This document shows positions 25,670 to 33,259 of a DNA stretch of 64,000 bases, piece after piece. Origin of the DNA: Bacteroidota bacterium (GTDB lineage Bacteria; Bacteroidota; Bacteroidia; Chitinophagales; Saprospiraceae); the NCBI GenBank assembly GCA_018222965.1, contig JAAEZH010000029.1:1-64000 (forward strand), written 5' to 3'. The notes under the pieces are model-generated. The model was not told where the DNA came from and did no database searches. It worked only from the letters and a program-made list of their open reading frames with translations. The position numbers and the translations under genes are program-made. Each line of letters starts with the position of its first letter. Within the stretch, counting starts at the first letter, position 1.

Positions 25670-27532
25670 TTAACCGCCGAAGCGCTTGTCCAGTTCGTCC
25701 AGTTCGATGGTGATAAAACAATGCCTTCCGGCCGGACTTTTGTATGGAACATCGCAGGCAAAAAGCTGGTCGATCAAACTTTCCATTTCTGAAACAGATA
25801 GTCCCTGTCCGCGCTTGGTTGCTGCAGACCTGGCCATCGACCTTGCCAGGTTTTCCCCCACATCCAGCCTGAGATCCAGATTGGATTTATATTGTGAAAG
25901 CAGGGTTTCTACCATGTTTTGTTCGTCAGACTGCCCGGCAGCATCGGCTGGAACGCCGTGTACCACAAAAGTATTTCCTCCAAACTCCTGGATGTCAAAT
26001 CCCAAATGGTTGATCTGCTCCAGGATTTCGCGCAACAACTCGGTATCCAGCGTACTCAATTGCAGGGTATGCGGGAATAATGCCTTTTGGGTCAGGCTGC
26101 TTCGGTTCTCCATCATGCGCAGATACTTTTCGTAAAGGATACGCTCATGAGCAGCCTGCTGATCAATCAACAGAAATCCCGATTTAATCGGACTGATGAT
26201 GTAAGTGGCATGCAATTGATACGGAGCCCGTTGCTGATTATTAAATCCGCTATCATCCTTGTCTTCAGATGTTGCCTTGCTTTGCAGCGTGAGAGGCTCC
26301 TGTTGCATTTGCTCGTCTTCGGAGGGCGTAAATTGATCGAGCCCTTCGTATAGTTTCTGCCAGTCCTGCGTTCTGGGCTTGTCAAAGCTGTCTCCGGATC
26401 GCCAGCTGGAGCCACTGTTTCCCAATCCGGCACTGGCTCCGGAGGGCCGGGTTTCAGTGCGAGGCGTTTCCGGATTAAAGGAATGTGGAATATTGGGCTT
26501 TGAAAAGGCGGTTTCCTGATCAAAATCCATGGAAGGCGTAATACTAAACTGGCCCAGGGCATGCCGAATGGAAACCTTCAGGTAATTATAAACCAAACGC
26601 TCATCATCAAACTTGATCTCTTGTTTGGTTGGATGCACATTAATATCAATGCGGCCCGGGTCAATGTCTATAAATATGATGTATAGCGGATATTGATCTT
26701 TTGGCAAGAGATCTTCGTAGGCCGTCATTACAGCATGATTGAGATATCCGCTTTTAATGAATCGGTCATTGACGAAGAAATACTGCTCTCCCCGGGTCTT
26801 TTTCGAAAATTCGGGTTTGCCTACGAATCCGTGTAGCTTCAGGACATCTGTGTCTTCTTCGACCGGAACGAGTTTCTTATTGGTGCCTTGTCCGAAAACA
26901 GCAACAACACGCTGGCGTAAATTGCCCGGCGACAGATGGAAGATCTGATTGTTGTTGTGGTGAAGGCTGAAAAACAACTCCGGATTTGCAAGGGCTATAC
27001 GTTGGAATTCTTCGACGACATGCCGCATTTCAGCCGCATTCGATTTGAGGAAGTTGCGGCGGGCAGGTACATTGTAGAAGAGGTTTTTAACCGCCAGGCT
27101 TGTACCGGCTACACATTGACAGGCTTCCTGGGTTTTTACTTCGGAGGCTTCGATCACCAGGCGGTTTCCCAGCTCCTGATCATGCGGTCGGGTACGCATC
27201 TCCACCTGAGCTACAGCAGCAATAGAAGCCATGGCTTCTCCGCGGAAGCCCATCGTTTTGATGGCAAACAGGTCTTCTGCCCCCCGTATCTTGGAGGTCG
27301 CATGCCTTTCAAAACTCATGCGGGCATCGGTTTCCGACATGCCACAACCATTATCAATAACCTGAATCAGGGATTTACCTGCTTCTTTAATGATTAGTTT
27401 TATCTCGGTCGCTCCCGCATCAACGGCGTTCTCCAGTAGCTCTTTCACGACGGAAGCCGGACGTTGGATCACTTCACCAGCTGCTATCTGGTTGGCAATC
27501 GCGTCGGGCAAGAGCTGAATAATATCAGCCAT
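25670..27532 (-). CDS. mutL: DNA mismatch repair protein MutL
   Basis: GHKL-type ATPase that links MutS mismatch recognition to downstream repair. The N-terminal ATPase motifs are ELLENAVDAGA (31-41, with the Mg-binding Asn), DNGCGM, TMGFRGEAMASIAAV and GTSLAVKNLFYNVPARRNF. A variable linker (about 350-430) leads to the dimerisation domain. There, DQQAAHERILYEKY near residue 453 resembles the MutL endonuclease motif DQHA-x2-E-x4-E with Gln in place of His. 620 residues is normal. It follows a small membrane-protein gene in the same direction. Confidence 0.97.
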   Translation of the reverse strand: MADIIQLLPDAIANQIAAGEVIQRPASVVKELLENAVDAGATEIKLIIKEAGKSLIQVIDNGCGMSETDARMSFERHATSKIRGAEDLFAIKTMGFRGEAMASIAAVAQVEMRTRPHDQELGNRLVIEASEVKTQEACQCVAGTSLAVKNLFYNVPARRNFLKSNAAEMRHVVEEFQRIALANPELFFSLHHNNNQIFHLSPGNLRQRVVAVFGQGTNKKLVPVEEDTDVLKLHGFVGKPEFSKKTRGEQYFFVNDRFIKSGYLNHAVMTAYEDLLPKDQYPLYIIFIDIDPGRIDINVHPTKQEIKFDDERLVYNYLKVSIRHALGQFSITPSMDFDQETAFSKPNIPHSFNPETPRTETRPSGASAGLGNSGSSWRSGDSFDKPRTQDWQKLYEGLDQFTPSEDEQMQQEPLTLQSKATSEDKDDSGFNNQQRAPYQLHATYIISPIKSGFLLIDQQAAHERILYEKYLRMMENRSSLTQKALFPHTLQLSTLDTELLREILEQINHLGFDIQEFGGNTFVVHGVPADAAGQSDEQNMVETLLSQYKSNLDLRLDVGENLARSMARSAATKRGQGLSVSEMESLIDQLFACDVPYKSPAGRHCFITIELDELDKRFGG

Positions 27533-27626
27533 AAATAAGGTCTGCTTTCTTTTCGGGAAATTTTCCCGGTTTAAGAGTGCATTGAGAAGGGATAAGCCGG
27601 TTTTTGGGACTGGCTCAGTCCGGATT

Positions 27627-27953
27627 CTATTCCAATGCTTCTATGATCTCTGGCAAATATACGGACAGAAAGTAATAAGCCAAGACCAGAATGGCTCCCA
27701 GTACCAGAATCAACCGGATATTAGACCGGAAAATACTGCCTGATCGCATCCGGCTGGCATTTGGGTTGTAGCCGCCACTTCGACGCATAAATCCGCCTTC
27801 CAGACGCGACTTAACCCCGTCGACCGGGTCTTTTTTACCGTTTTCAATCCGATTTAATCGTTTGTCCAGATCTTCTTTTTCCGGATTGTAATATCGGGGC
27901 ACATAATTGTACCGCTGTGGTTTAGGTGTGCGAAAAATATTTATAAATCCCAT
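27627..27953 (-). CDS. Hypothetical protein with C-terminal membrane helix (108 aa)
   Basis: Small basic protein: an N-terminal polar part rich in Tyr, Pro and Arg (TPKPQRYNYVPRYYNPEKED), a charged middle, and one hydrophobic helix (LILVLGAILVLAYYFLSVYL) at residues ~81-100. It has no recognised domain and no signal peptide, so it is probably tail-anchored in the inner membrane. It lies directly upstream of mutL on the same strand (94-base gap) and is likely co-transcribed with it. I recognise no function. Confidence 0.65.
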   Translation of the reverse strand: MGFINIFRTPKPQRYNYVPRYYNPEKEDLDKRLNRIENGKKDPVDGVKSRLEGGFMRRSGGYNPNASRMRSGSIFRSNIRLILVLGAILVLAYYFLSVYLPEIIEALE

Positions 27954-28090
27954 ACTGCACCAGTTTCTATTCTCAAATTAAACGTTCTACCTGTTAAAGG
28001 AGTTTATCTTCATGTAAAACGAAGCAATTTATGCCGTAATATAACACTTACTGTGCTGACGCGATATCACAGGGGCTTTAGTTTCCCTTT

Positions 28091-28292
28091 TGGGGAGTAG
28101 TTTTATTCACCTTCCGGTGAATTTTTTTGAGGAGAGCCTTGCCTTTGGCAAGTCTGGGGAGTCTCTCCCTCCGCCTTTTGCGGAGGTCCTGGGGAGAGGT
28201 ATCCACTTATAATGGACCTTTGCAAGTATCCCTGCTCGCCTGTAGGCGAGCAAAGGAGCAGGATTTGTCTTTTTACACTACAGCAACTCCCC
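28091..28292. repeat. Multi-hairpin repeat element, copy C (about 200 bp, shortened)
   Basis: Bounded by TGGGGAGTAG and GCAACTCCCC. Hairpins ATTCACCTTCCGGTGAAT, CTTGCCTTTGGCAAG, CCTCCGCCTTTTGCGGAGG and TGCTCGCCTGTAGGCGAGCA are separated by GGGGAG boxes. The central GCTCGCC/GGCGAGC hairpin is the one found in copies A and B, but most of the C-rich right half is missing. It fills the divergent gap between the mutL unit and the M90 peptidase gene. The remaining AT-rich DNA at 27954-28090 and 28293-28409 should hold both promoters, which I could not place. Confidence 0.62.
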
Positions 28293-28409
28293 GTTTCTCC
28301 CATTGACATGCCCCTGATTTAAAAGCTCTGCACAATTAATTTATAGCTAAGATGTTTTCAATCGATCAATTGGTGTTTTTAGCCAAAGAAATTTTCGCAA
28401 TTTAGCAAC

Positions 28410-29258
28410 ATGTTTTCACGGATCATATCAGCGCCCTTTCTTGTATTGGCCATCGGTTTTTTATACCTCACCTGGGAAGTGAGTGTCTCCTATTCCTGGT
28501 ACATCATTCCCTGTGTGATTATCCTCGCCATCATCTACATCCTCAGTCCGCAGGTCGACTGGTGGTGGGCAAAACGCAATCCGCCGGAAGTAGACAAGGA
28601 GGTTGGGGCTTTGCTGCATAAGCATGATGTTTTTTACAATAAACTTTCTTCGGAAGACAAAAAATACTTCAGGCATCGGGTGGCACTCTACCTGATGAGC
28701 AAGGAATTTATGCCCCAGGCATTTGAGTTGGTACCGGAAGACATTAAGGCTATGGTGGCTGCCAGTGCGATACAGGTTACATTCGGCCAGGAAGATTTCC
28801 TGCTGGAGCCAATCGATAAGATTGTCGTCTATCCGGAGGCTTTTCCATCGCCGCAATATCCTCGGAATCGGCACAGCTCAGAAATTTATGCCGAAGACGG
28901 AGTGGTCATGTTTTCAGCCCGGCATGTAGCGCATGGTTTCATGGATAGCTCGCTCTACTATCCAACGGCCCTCCACGAATTTGTGCATGCCTTTATGATC
29001 AAACATCCGGCACTGGATTATCCGGATACACCAGAAGACCCCTGGCAGCATGTTGAAGCAATTAGTGGCTTTCCCAAAGATAAAATCATAGAATGGATCG
29101 GCCTGCCTTTGGTCGATGTTTACTGGGTACTTCTAACCTGCTTTTTCAGCTGGCCGGAGAAGTTTAATAAACAGCTGCCGGATATGTACGCCAGCTTGAC
29201 AGAAGTCTTTAAGCTAGACCCGTCTCATCCTGTAAGTAGCGCTCCTTTAGTATCCTGA
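28410..29258 (+). CDS. MtfA-like (M90) zinc peptidase, membrane-anchored (282 aa)
   Basis: Protein related to the zinc peptidase MtfA. Two N-terminal hydrophobic helices (about 8-45) precede a domain with KLSSEDKKYFRHRVALYL, VPEDIKAMVAASAIQVTFG, KIVVYPEAFPSPQY and the zinc motif HEFVH in TALHEFVHAFM (about 188-192). E. coli MtfA, which affects the glucose-PTS repressor Mlc, is soluble; this form is membrane-bound. Substrate is unknown. Its last 50 bases overlap the convergent DinB gene. Confidence 0.8.
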   Translation: MFSRIISAPFLVLAIGFLYLTWEVSVSYSWYIIPCVIILAIIYILSPQVDWWWAKRNPPEVDKEVGALLHKHDVFYNKLSSEDKKYFRHRVALYLMSKEFMPQAFELVPEDIKAMVAASAIQVTFGQEDFLLEPIDKIVVYPEAFPSPQYPRNRHSSEIYAEDGVVMFSARHVAHGFMDSSLYYPTALHEFVHAFMIKHPALDYPDTPEDPWQHVEAISGFPKDKIIEWIGLPLVDVYWVLLTCFFSWPEKFNKQLPDMYASLTEVFKLDPSHPVSSAPLVS

Positions 29259-29745
29259 GGTGGTGCAATTCGTGGCCACCGATCATATACGCCAGGGCAC
29301 GCACACTAACCGGATGTCCGCTGGCGACTCCGCTGCGTTGCCAGGCTTCGGAAGGCAGGTGTTTGAGCAGCTGCATGGTCGTATCCCGCACGTGCTGATA
29401 TTCTTTGATCAACGAAGGCGCAGAGCGATTATTTGCCCCTGCATTTGACACAAACAGGTCTTGATCAAAACCCGGCAATTCAGTCAGATCATTGCGTCCA
29501 AAGCGGAGCGCCCGGTAAGCAAAAACCCGCTCGGTATCGATCATGTGCATCACCACTTCCTTGATGGTCCACTTGCCCGGCGCATAACGGTAATCCCATT
29601 TTGCAGCCGGAATACTTTCCAGAAAACGCAGTATTTCCCGTCCGGCGGTATCCAAATGTGCCACGGGGTCTTCACCAAGCACCAAATTGATGTAGGTGTG
29701 ATAATATGCAGCCGATTCTTCCGGCTTAGGGCGACCAATTTTCAT
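29209..29745 (-). CDS. DinB family protein (178 aa)
   Basis: Four-helix-bundle DinB/YfiT-like protein, usually a metal-dependent thiol transferase or hydrolase. Likely metal ligands are His67 in VVMHMIDTERVFAYRAL and His158 and His162 in IGGHELHHLRIL. YAPGKWTIKEV is another family hallmark. The gene stands alone on the minus strand. It overlaps the M90 peptidase gene tail to tail by 50 bases, and its start is only 29 bases from the divergent secreted-protein gene. The biochemical substrate is unknown. Confidence 0.88.
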   Translation of the reverse strand: MKIGRPKPEESAAYYHTYINLVLGEDPVAHLDTAGREILRFLESIPAAKWDYRYAPGKWTIKEVVMHMIDTERVFAYRALRFGRNDLTELPGFDQDLFVSNAGANNRSAPSLIKEYQHVRDTTMQLLKHLPSEAWQRSGVASGHPVSVRALAYMIGGHELHHLRILKERYLQDETGLA

Positions 29746-29774
29746 ATTTTGCCAATTAAAATGGTTCTATTAAT

Positions 29775-32288
29775 ATGAGTTCTCTTTCCAATATCCGAAT
29801 TTTATTCAGTTCTCTCCTTTTTTTGGGGTTGATGGCTTTCGCCGAATGGAGCTTTGCTCAAATATCCTTTGAGTCAATTCCCGGACTGCCTTTCATTGAT
29901 TCCGAGAGTTACTTTCGGGGTGTCACCTGGATGGACGTCGACAGCGACGGCGATCTGGATGTTTGTGTGAGTGGCACCACAGGCACCTTTCCCGATTTTG
30001 AAAACGCCACCGCTATCTACATAAATGACGGCGCTGGAAACTTCAGCAATACCGGCTTGATCAATTCGGATCAGTCTAATACCATGGGACATGGCTGGGC
30101 TGATTACGACAATGATGGCGATCCGGATCTGTACATTGGGGCCACCTGGAATCAAGGCGGTATCAATGAGCTTTGGGAAAATCAGGGCGGTTCCTTCGTT
30201 TTGAATTCCGGTACCGGAGCAACGCCCAATGTGGCCGCTCCCTATGAAGGCAATGTTGCCTGGGCTGATTATGATAAGGACGGTTTTGCCGACCTCTTTA
30301 TCCCACGCTGGAATGATCAGTCTGATCGCTTATACCACAACAACGGAGACGGTACATTCACGGCCCTCAGCGGACAGGACCCTGTAACAGACGGTGCCTG
30401 GACGTCTGCCGGTATCTGGGGTGATTACAACAACGATGGCTTTCCGGATTTGTATGTGATCAATTATCAGTTCGAATTAGACGGGCCGGGCGTAAACCGC
30501 CTCTACCGCAACAATGGCGACGGCACTTTCGAGCAAATCACAGATGCGGGGGATATCGTAACCGATGGTCAGGGCAGCCGTTCTGCCAACTGGATTGACG
30601 CCAATAACGATGGTTGGCTGGATGTGTTTGTCGCCAACCAGGGGAATCCCTCCACCAATTCTGACGGACTGGATAAACTGTATCTTAATAATGGAGATGG
30701 GACCTTCAGTACGCAGGTTGTCGGTACCGATCAAACTTCCTGGACTTCCCAATGGGGCGATTACGACAACGACGGCGATTTGGACCTGATTACCATTTCT
30801 CTATGGGGAAATGATGCCCGCTTTTGGGAGAATGATGGCGATGCCAATTTTACAGATGTTACGGATGCCTTGACGAATGTCTTCCCTCTTGCTACCAGCG
30901 GCTCCTGGTCTAATGTGGCCATTTTTGTGGATTATGATGAGGATGGCTGGCTGGATTTGCATATTGCTCAGCCGGATGCTTCTCCAGACTTCCTTTTCCG
31001 GAATCAGGGGCTCGATTGTGTTTCCTGGCTGGAAGTTAAGCTGGAGGGGCAAAGTTCCAATAGGTCGGCAATCGGTGCAAAATTATTCGCGAAAGCGGAT
31101 GTAAATGGCCAAGCTCTCTGGCAGATGCGCGAAGTTTCGGCACAAACCTCCAAACCGGGGCAGAACCCCTTACGTCAGCACTTTGGTTTAGGCGATGTCT
31201 CCGTGGTTGATTCCCTGATCGTGGCCTGGCCTTCCGGCGACACCTGTTATTTTACCAACCTGCCTGCGGCTCAAATCTTAAAAATTAAAGAGGATTGTTC
31301 TACAGAAGAACTGGTTGCTCCTCCTGCTCTTTCCGGCACGTTTGACATGCTGAATCTCTGCGGCAATGGCGACCCGGTCCAACTGGACCCACCTTCCGGT
31401 CCTGGTGGCATTTGGTCTGCGGATTGTGGCGATTGCATTGATCAGGATGGGCAGTTTCAAACAGCGGGTTTGCCTTCCGGCGAATATCAGGTCTTATACA
31501 GCCAGGGGGGGATTTGTGGAAGTTTGGATACCATTTCTGTTTCACTCGCTTCCGCGAATGCCGGTACAAATGGCGCGTTAGTCCTATGCGATAATGCCGG
31601 ACTCACCGATGCCTTTGAGAGCCTTGGCGGAAACCCGGAGCCGGGAGGTGTGTGGGTAGATGCAGCAGGCAATTCAGTTGATATTCCTGTTGATGCTGCG
31701 GAACTACCGGAGGAACTCTACTACATCCAGGGAGCGGGAGATTGTGTGGATACCAGTTTGGTAATGGTTTCCCTTTTGCAATCAGCTGAGCCTTTTTCAG
31801 ATACGGTTTATGTAGTTCCGGGAGAGGAGGCCTTTTTGGATGCCGGGCCGGGCCAGTCTTTTACCTGGACACCGGATGATGATTTGAGTTGTGCCGATTG
31901 CCCCGATCCGACATTCAGCGGAAGCGAAAACACCAGCTACGAAATAGCGATAGAAGATGCATCGGGCTGTTTGGTTATTAACACAGTAGAAGTAATTGTA
32001 GAGATCAATACAGAATATGCTTTTCCGACCGCTTTTAGTCCAAATGGAGATGGATTGAATGATCTGTTTAGAGTGGTGGCTGAGGAAAATGTTTTTCTGG
32101 AATACCAACTGCAGGTATATTCCCGCTGGGGTAAAAGGGTCTTTGTGACCTCCAATCCCGATTCCGGCTGGGATGGTTTGGTTGATGGGGAACCACAACC
32201 CGAAGATGTGTATGCCTGGTATTTGGTTTACACGCTCGCTGATGGCAGTAGCGGTGTCGTAGAGGGTGAGGTGAGCTTGTTGCGCTAA
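29775..32288 (+). CDS. Secreted FG-GAP/ASPIC protein with type IX (CHU_C) sorting domain (837 aa)
   Basis: Exported protein with an N-terminal signal peptide (to about residue 28, AEWSFAQ). Seven FG-GAP/VCBS-type repeats follow, each with a calcium-binding loop such as DVDSDGDLD, DYDNDGDPD or DANNDGWLD. An ASPIC/UnbV domain (WLEVKLEGQSSNRSAIGAKL ... RQHFGLGDVSVVDSLIVAWP) spans about 415-510. Cys-rich modules with GGIWSADCGDC come next. The C-terminal ~85 residues are the gliding-motility-associated sorting domain (FSPNGDGLNDLF ... VYSRWGKRVF). It is probably surface-attached or released by the type IX system. The ligand is unknown. Confidence 0.92.
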   Translation: MSSLSNIRILFSSLLFLGLMAFAEWSFAQISFESIPGLPFIDSESYFRGVTWMDVDSDGDLDVCVSGTTGTFPDFENATAIYINDGAGNFSNTGLINSDQSNTMGHGWADYDNDGDPDLYIGATWNQGGINELWENQGGSFVLNSGTGATPNVAAPYEGNVAWADYDKDGFADLFIPRWNDQSDRLYHNNGDGTFTALSGQDPVTDGAWTSAGIWGDYNNDGFPDLYVINYQFELDGPGVNRLYRNNGDGTFEQITDAGDIVTDGQGSRSANWIDANNDGWLDVFVANQGNPSTNSDGLDKLYLNNGDGTFSTQVVGTDQTSWTSQWGDYDNDGDLDLITISLWGNDARFWENDGDANFTDVTDALTNVFPLATSGSWSNVAIFVDYDEDGWLDLHIAQPDASPDFLFRNQGLDCVSWLEVKLEGQSSNRSAIGAKLFAKADVNGQALWQMREVSAQTSKPGQNPLRQHFGLGDVSVVDSLIVAWPSGDTCYFTNLPAAQILKIKEDCSTEELVAPPALSGTFDMLNLCGNGDPVQLDPPSGPGGIWSADCGDCIDQDGQFQTAGLPSGEYQVLYSQGGICGSLDTISVSLASANAGTNGALVLCDNAGLTDAFESLGGNPEPGGVWVDAAGNSVDIPVDAAELPEELYYIQGAGDCVDTSLVMVSLLQSAEPFSDTVYVVPGEEAFLDAGPGQSFTWTPDDDLSCADCPDPTFSGSENTSYEIAIEDASGCLVINTVEVIVEINTEYAFPTAFSPNGDGLNDLFRVVAEENVFLEYQLQVYSRWGKRVFVTSNPDSGWDGLVDGEPQPEDVYAWYLVYTLADGSSGVVEGEVSLLR

Positions 32289-32290
32289 CG

Positions 32291-32335
32291 AAAAAAGACG
32301 GTGACGACCTGAGTCGCACCGTCCTTTCCTGTTTA
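32291..32335. terminator. Bidirectional terminator between convergent genes
   Basis: Stem GACGGTG-CGAC / GTCG-CACCGTC with a CTGA loop, A-run on the left and CTTTCCTGTTT on the right, placed between the stops at 32288 and 32352. It can serve both the secreted FG-GAP gene and the DUF4294 gene. Confidence 0.78.
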
Positions 32336-32351
32336 TGGGATCAGAGGGGTA

Positions 32352-32966
32352 TTACAATTTATAGGAGATATCAAAGTCCTCCAAAACGGCATCCAGTATC
32401 GGATCATCTCCGACTATATATCCTTCTTTGAGTCGATAGCCATAAAACCGGCTTAAAGTACTCCAGTAAGAGGCGGTCAGACCTCCGCGGAGGTTTTTGA
32501 GCAAATCATACATGGAGGTATCGAGCTCGCGTTCAATCATGGTAGTCAGGATCATGCCCTGTGTGCGCGTCAGGTTTTTCAAAGGATCTTCAAACTCTTC
32601 TTTGAGCTGTTTTTGCAAATCCTTGATGTATTTTTTCTGTTCGCGCTTTTTCATGGTAGTAGTCACATGTTCCGTTTCTCGGAAAATGCGGATAGCTTCT
32701 TTGGCGTAAGGGTATACGATATTCGCATACCGGCGATACTTCAGATAAAGCATATAGTCATCGCGATTGGCAAATTTCCGGGGCGATGTAACGGAAATAT
32801 CGTCCAATTGAGCCATCAATATGGTGTCACCTTCTTCGGTGATCATTTGTTGCAATACGTGCCCGTCGATCATAACATCCTCGATTCGCTCCTGTGCAGA
32901 CAGCATGCCTGCTGCGAAGAGACAGGCGATTAGTGGCAAAATGATATTCCGTTTCATGGCGTTCAT
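32352..32966 (-). CDS. DUF4294 domain-containing protein (204 aa)
   Basis: Bacteroidota-specific exported protein. The N-terminal signal peptide ends near LSAQ (residue ~24). The mature part shows the DUF4294 pattern: DDISVTSPRKFANRDDYMLY, LKYRRYANIVYPYAKEAIRI, a Lys-rich helix (TTTMKKREQKKYIKDL) and LTRTQGMILTTMIERELD. An inner ATG at 32957 would also keep the signal peptide. The function of this family is not established. It stands alone on the minus strand, with 293 bases to the divergent transporter gene. Confidence 0.85.
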   Translation of the reverse strand: MNAMKRNIILPLIACLFAAGMLSAQERIEDVMIDGHVLQQMITEEGDTILMAQLDDISVTSPRKFANRDDYMLYLKYRRYANIVYPYAKEAIRIFRETEHVTTTMKKREQKKYIKDLQKQLKEEFEDPLKNLTRTQGMILTTMIERELDTSMYDLLKNLRGGLTASYWSTLSRFYGYRLKEGYIVGDDPILDAVLEDFDISYKL

Positions 32967-33259
32967 AATTTTCCAGTGTTTACAAGCGGCTTTTGGCGCT
33001 TTCTATCCTTTTGACATCCAAGTGATGCCGGGGTCACGCAATTTAACTAAATGATAAGATTTGAGTTTTGAAAAGCGTGTTTTGAGGGCTTTAGGATGCG
33101 TTTCTGTCACCTAAACGCGATTTGATCACGGATTGATCGGCTGATGGCCCATTCTAACGTGCTTTTAACAATTGAACCCTATTCTTTGCACTTTAGTGGC
33201 ATTGTTCTACATTGCATCTTAAGTAGACCGGAATAAGGTAAAATCCGGTATGAATAACT

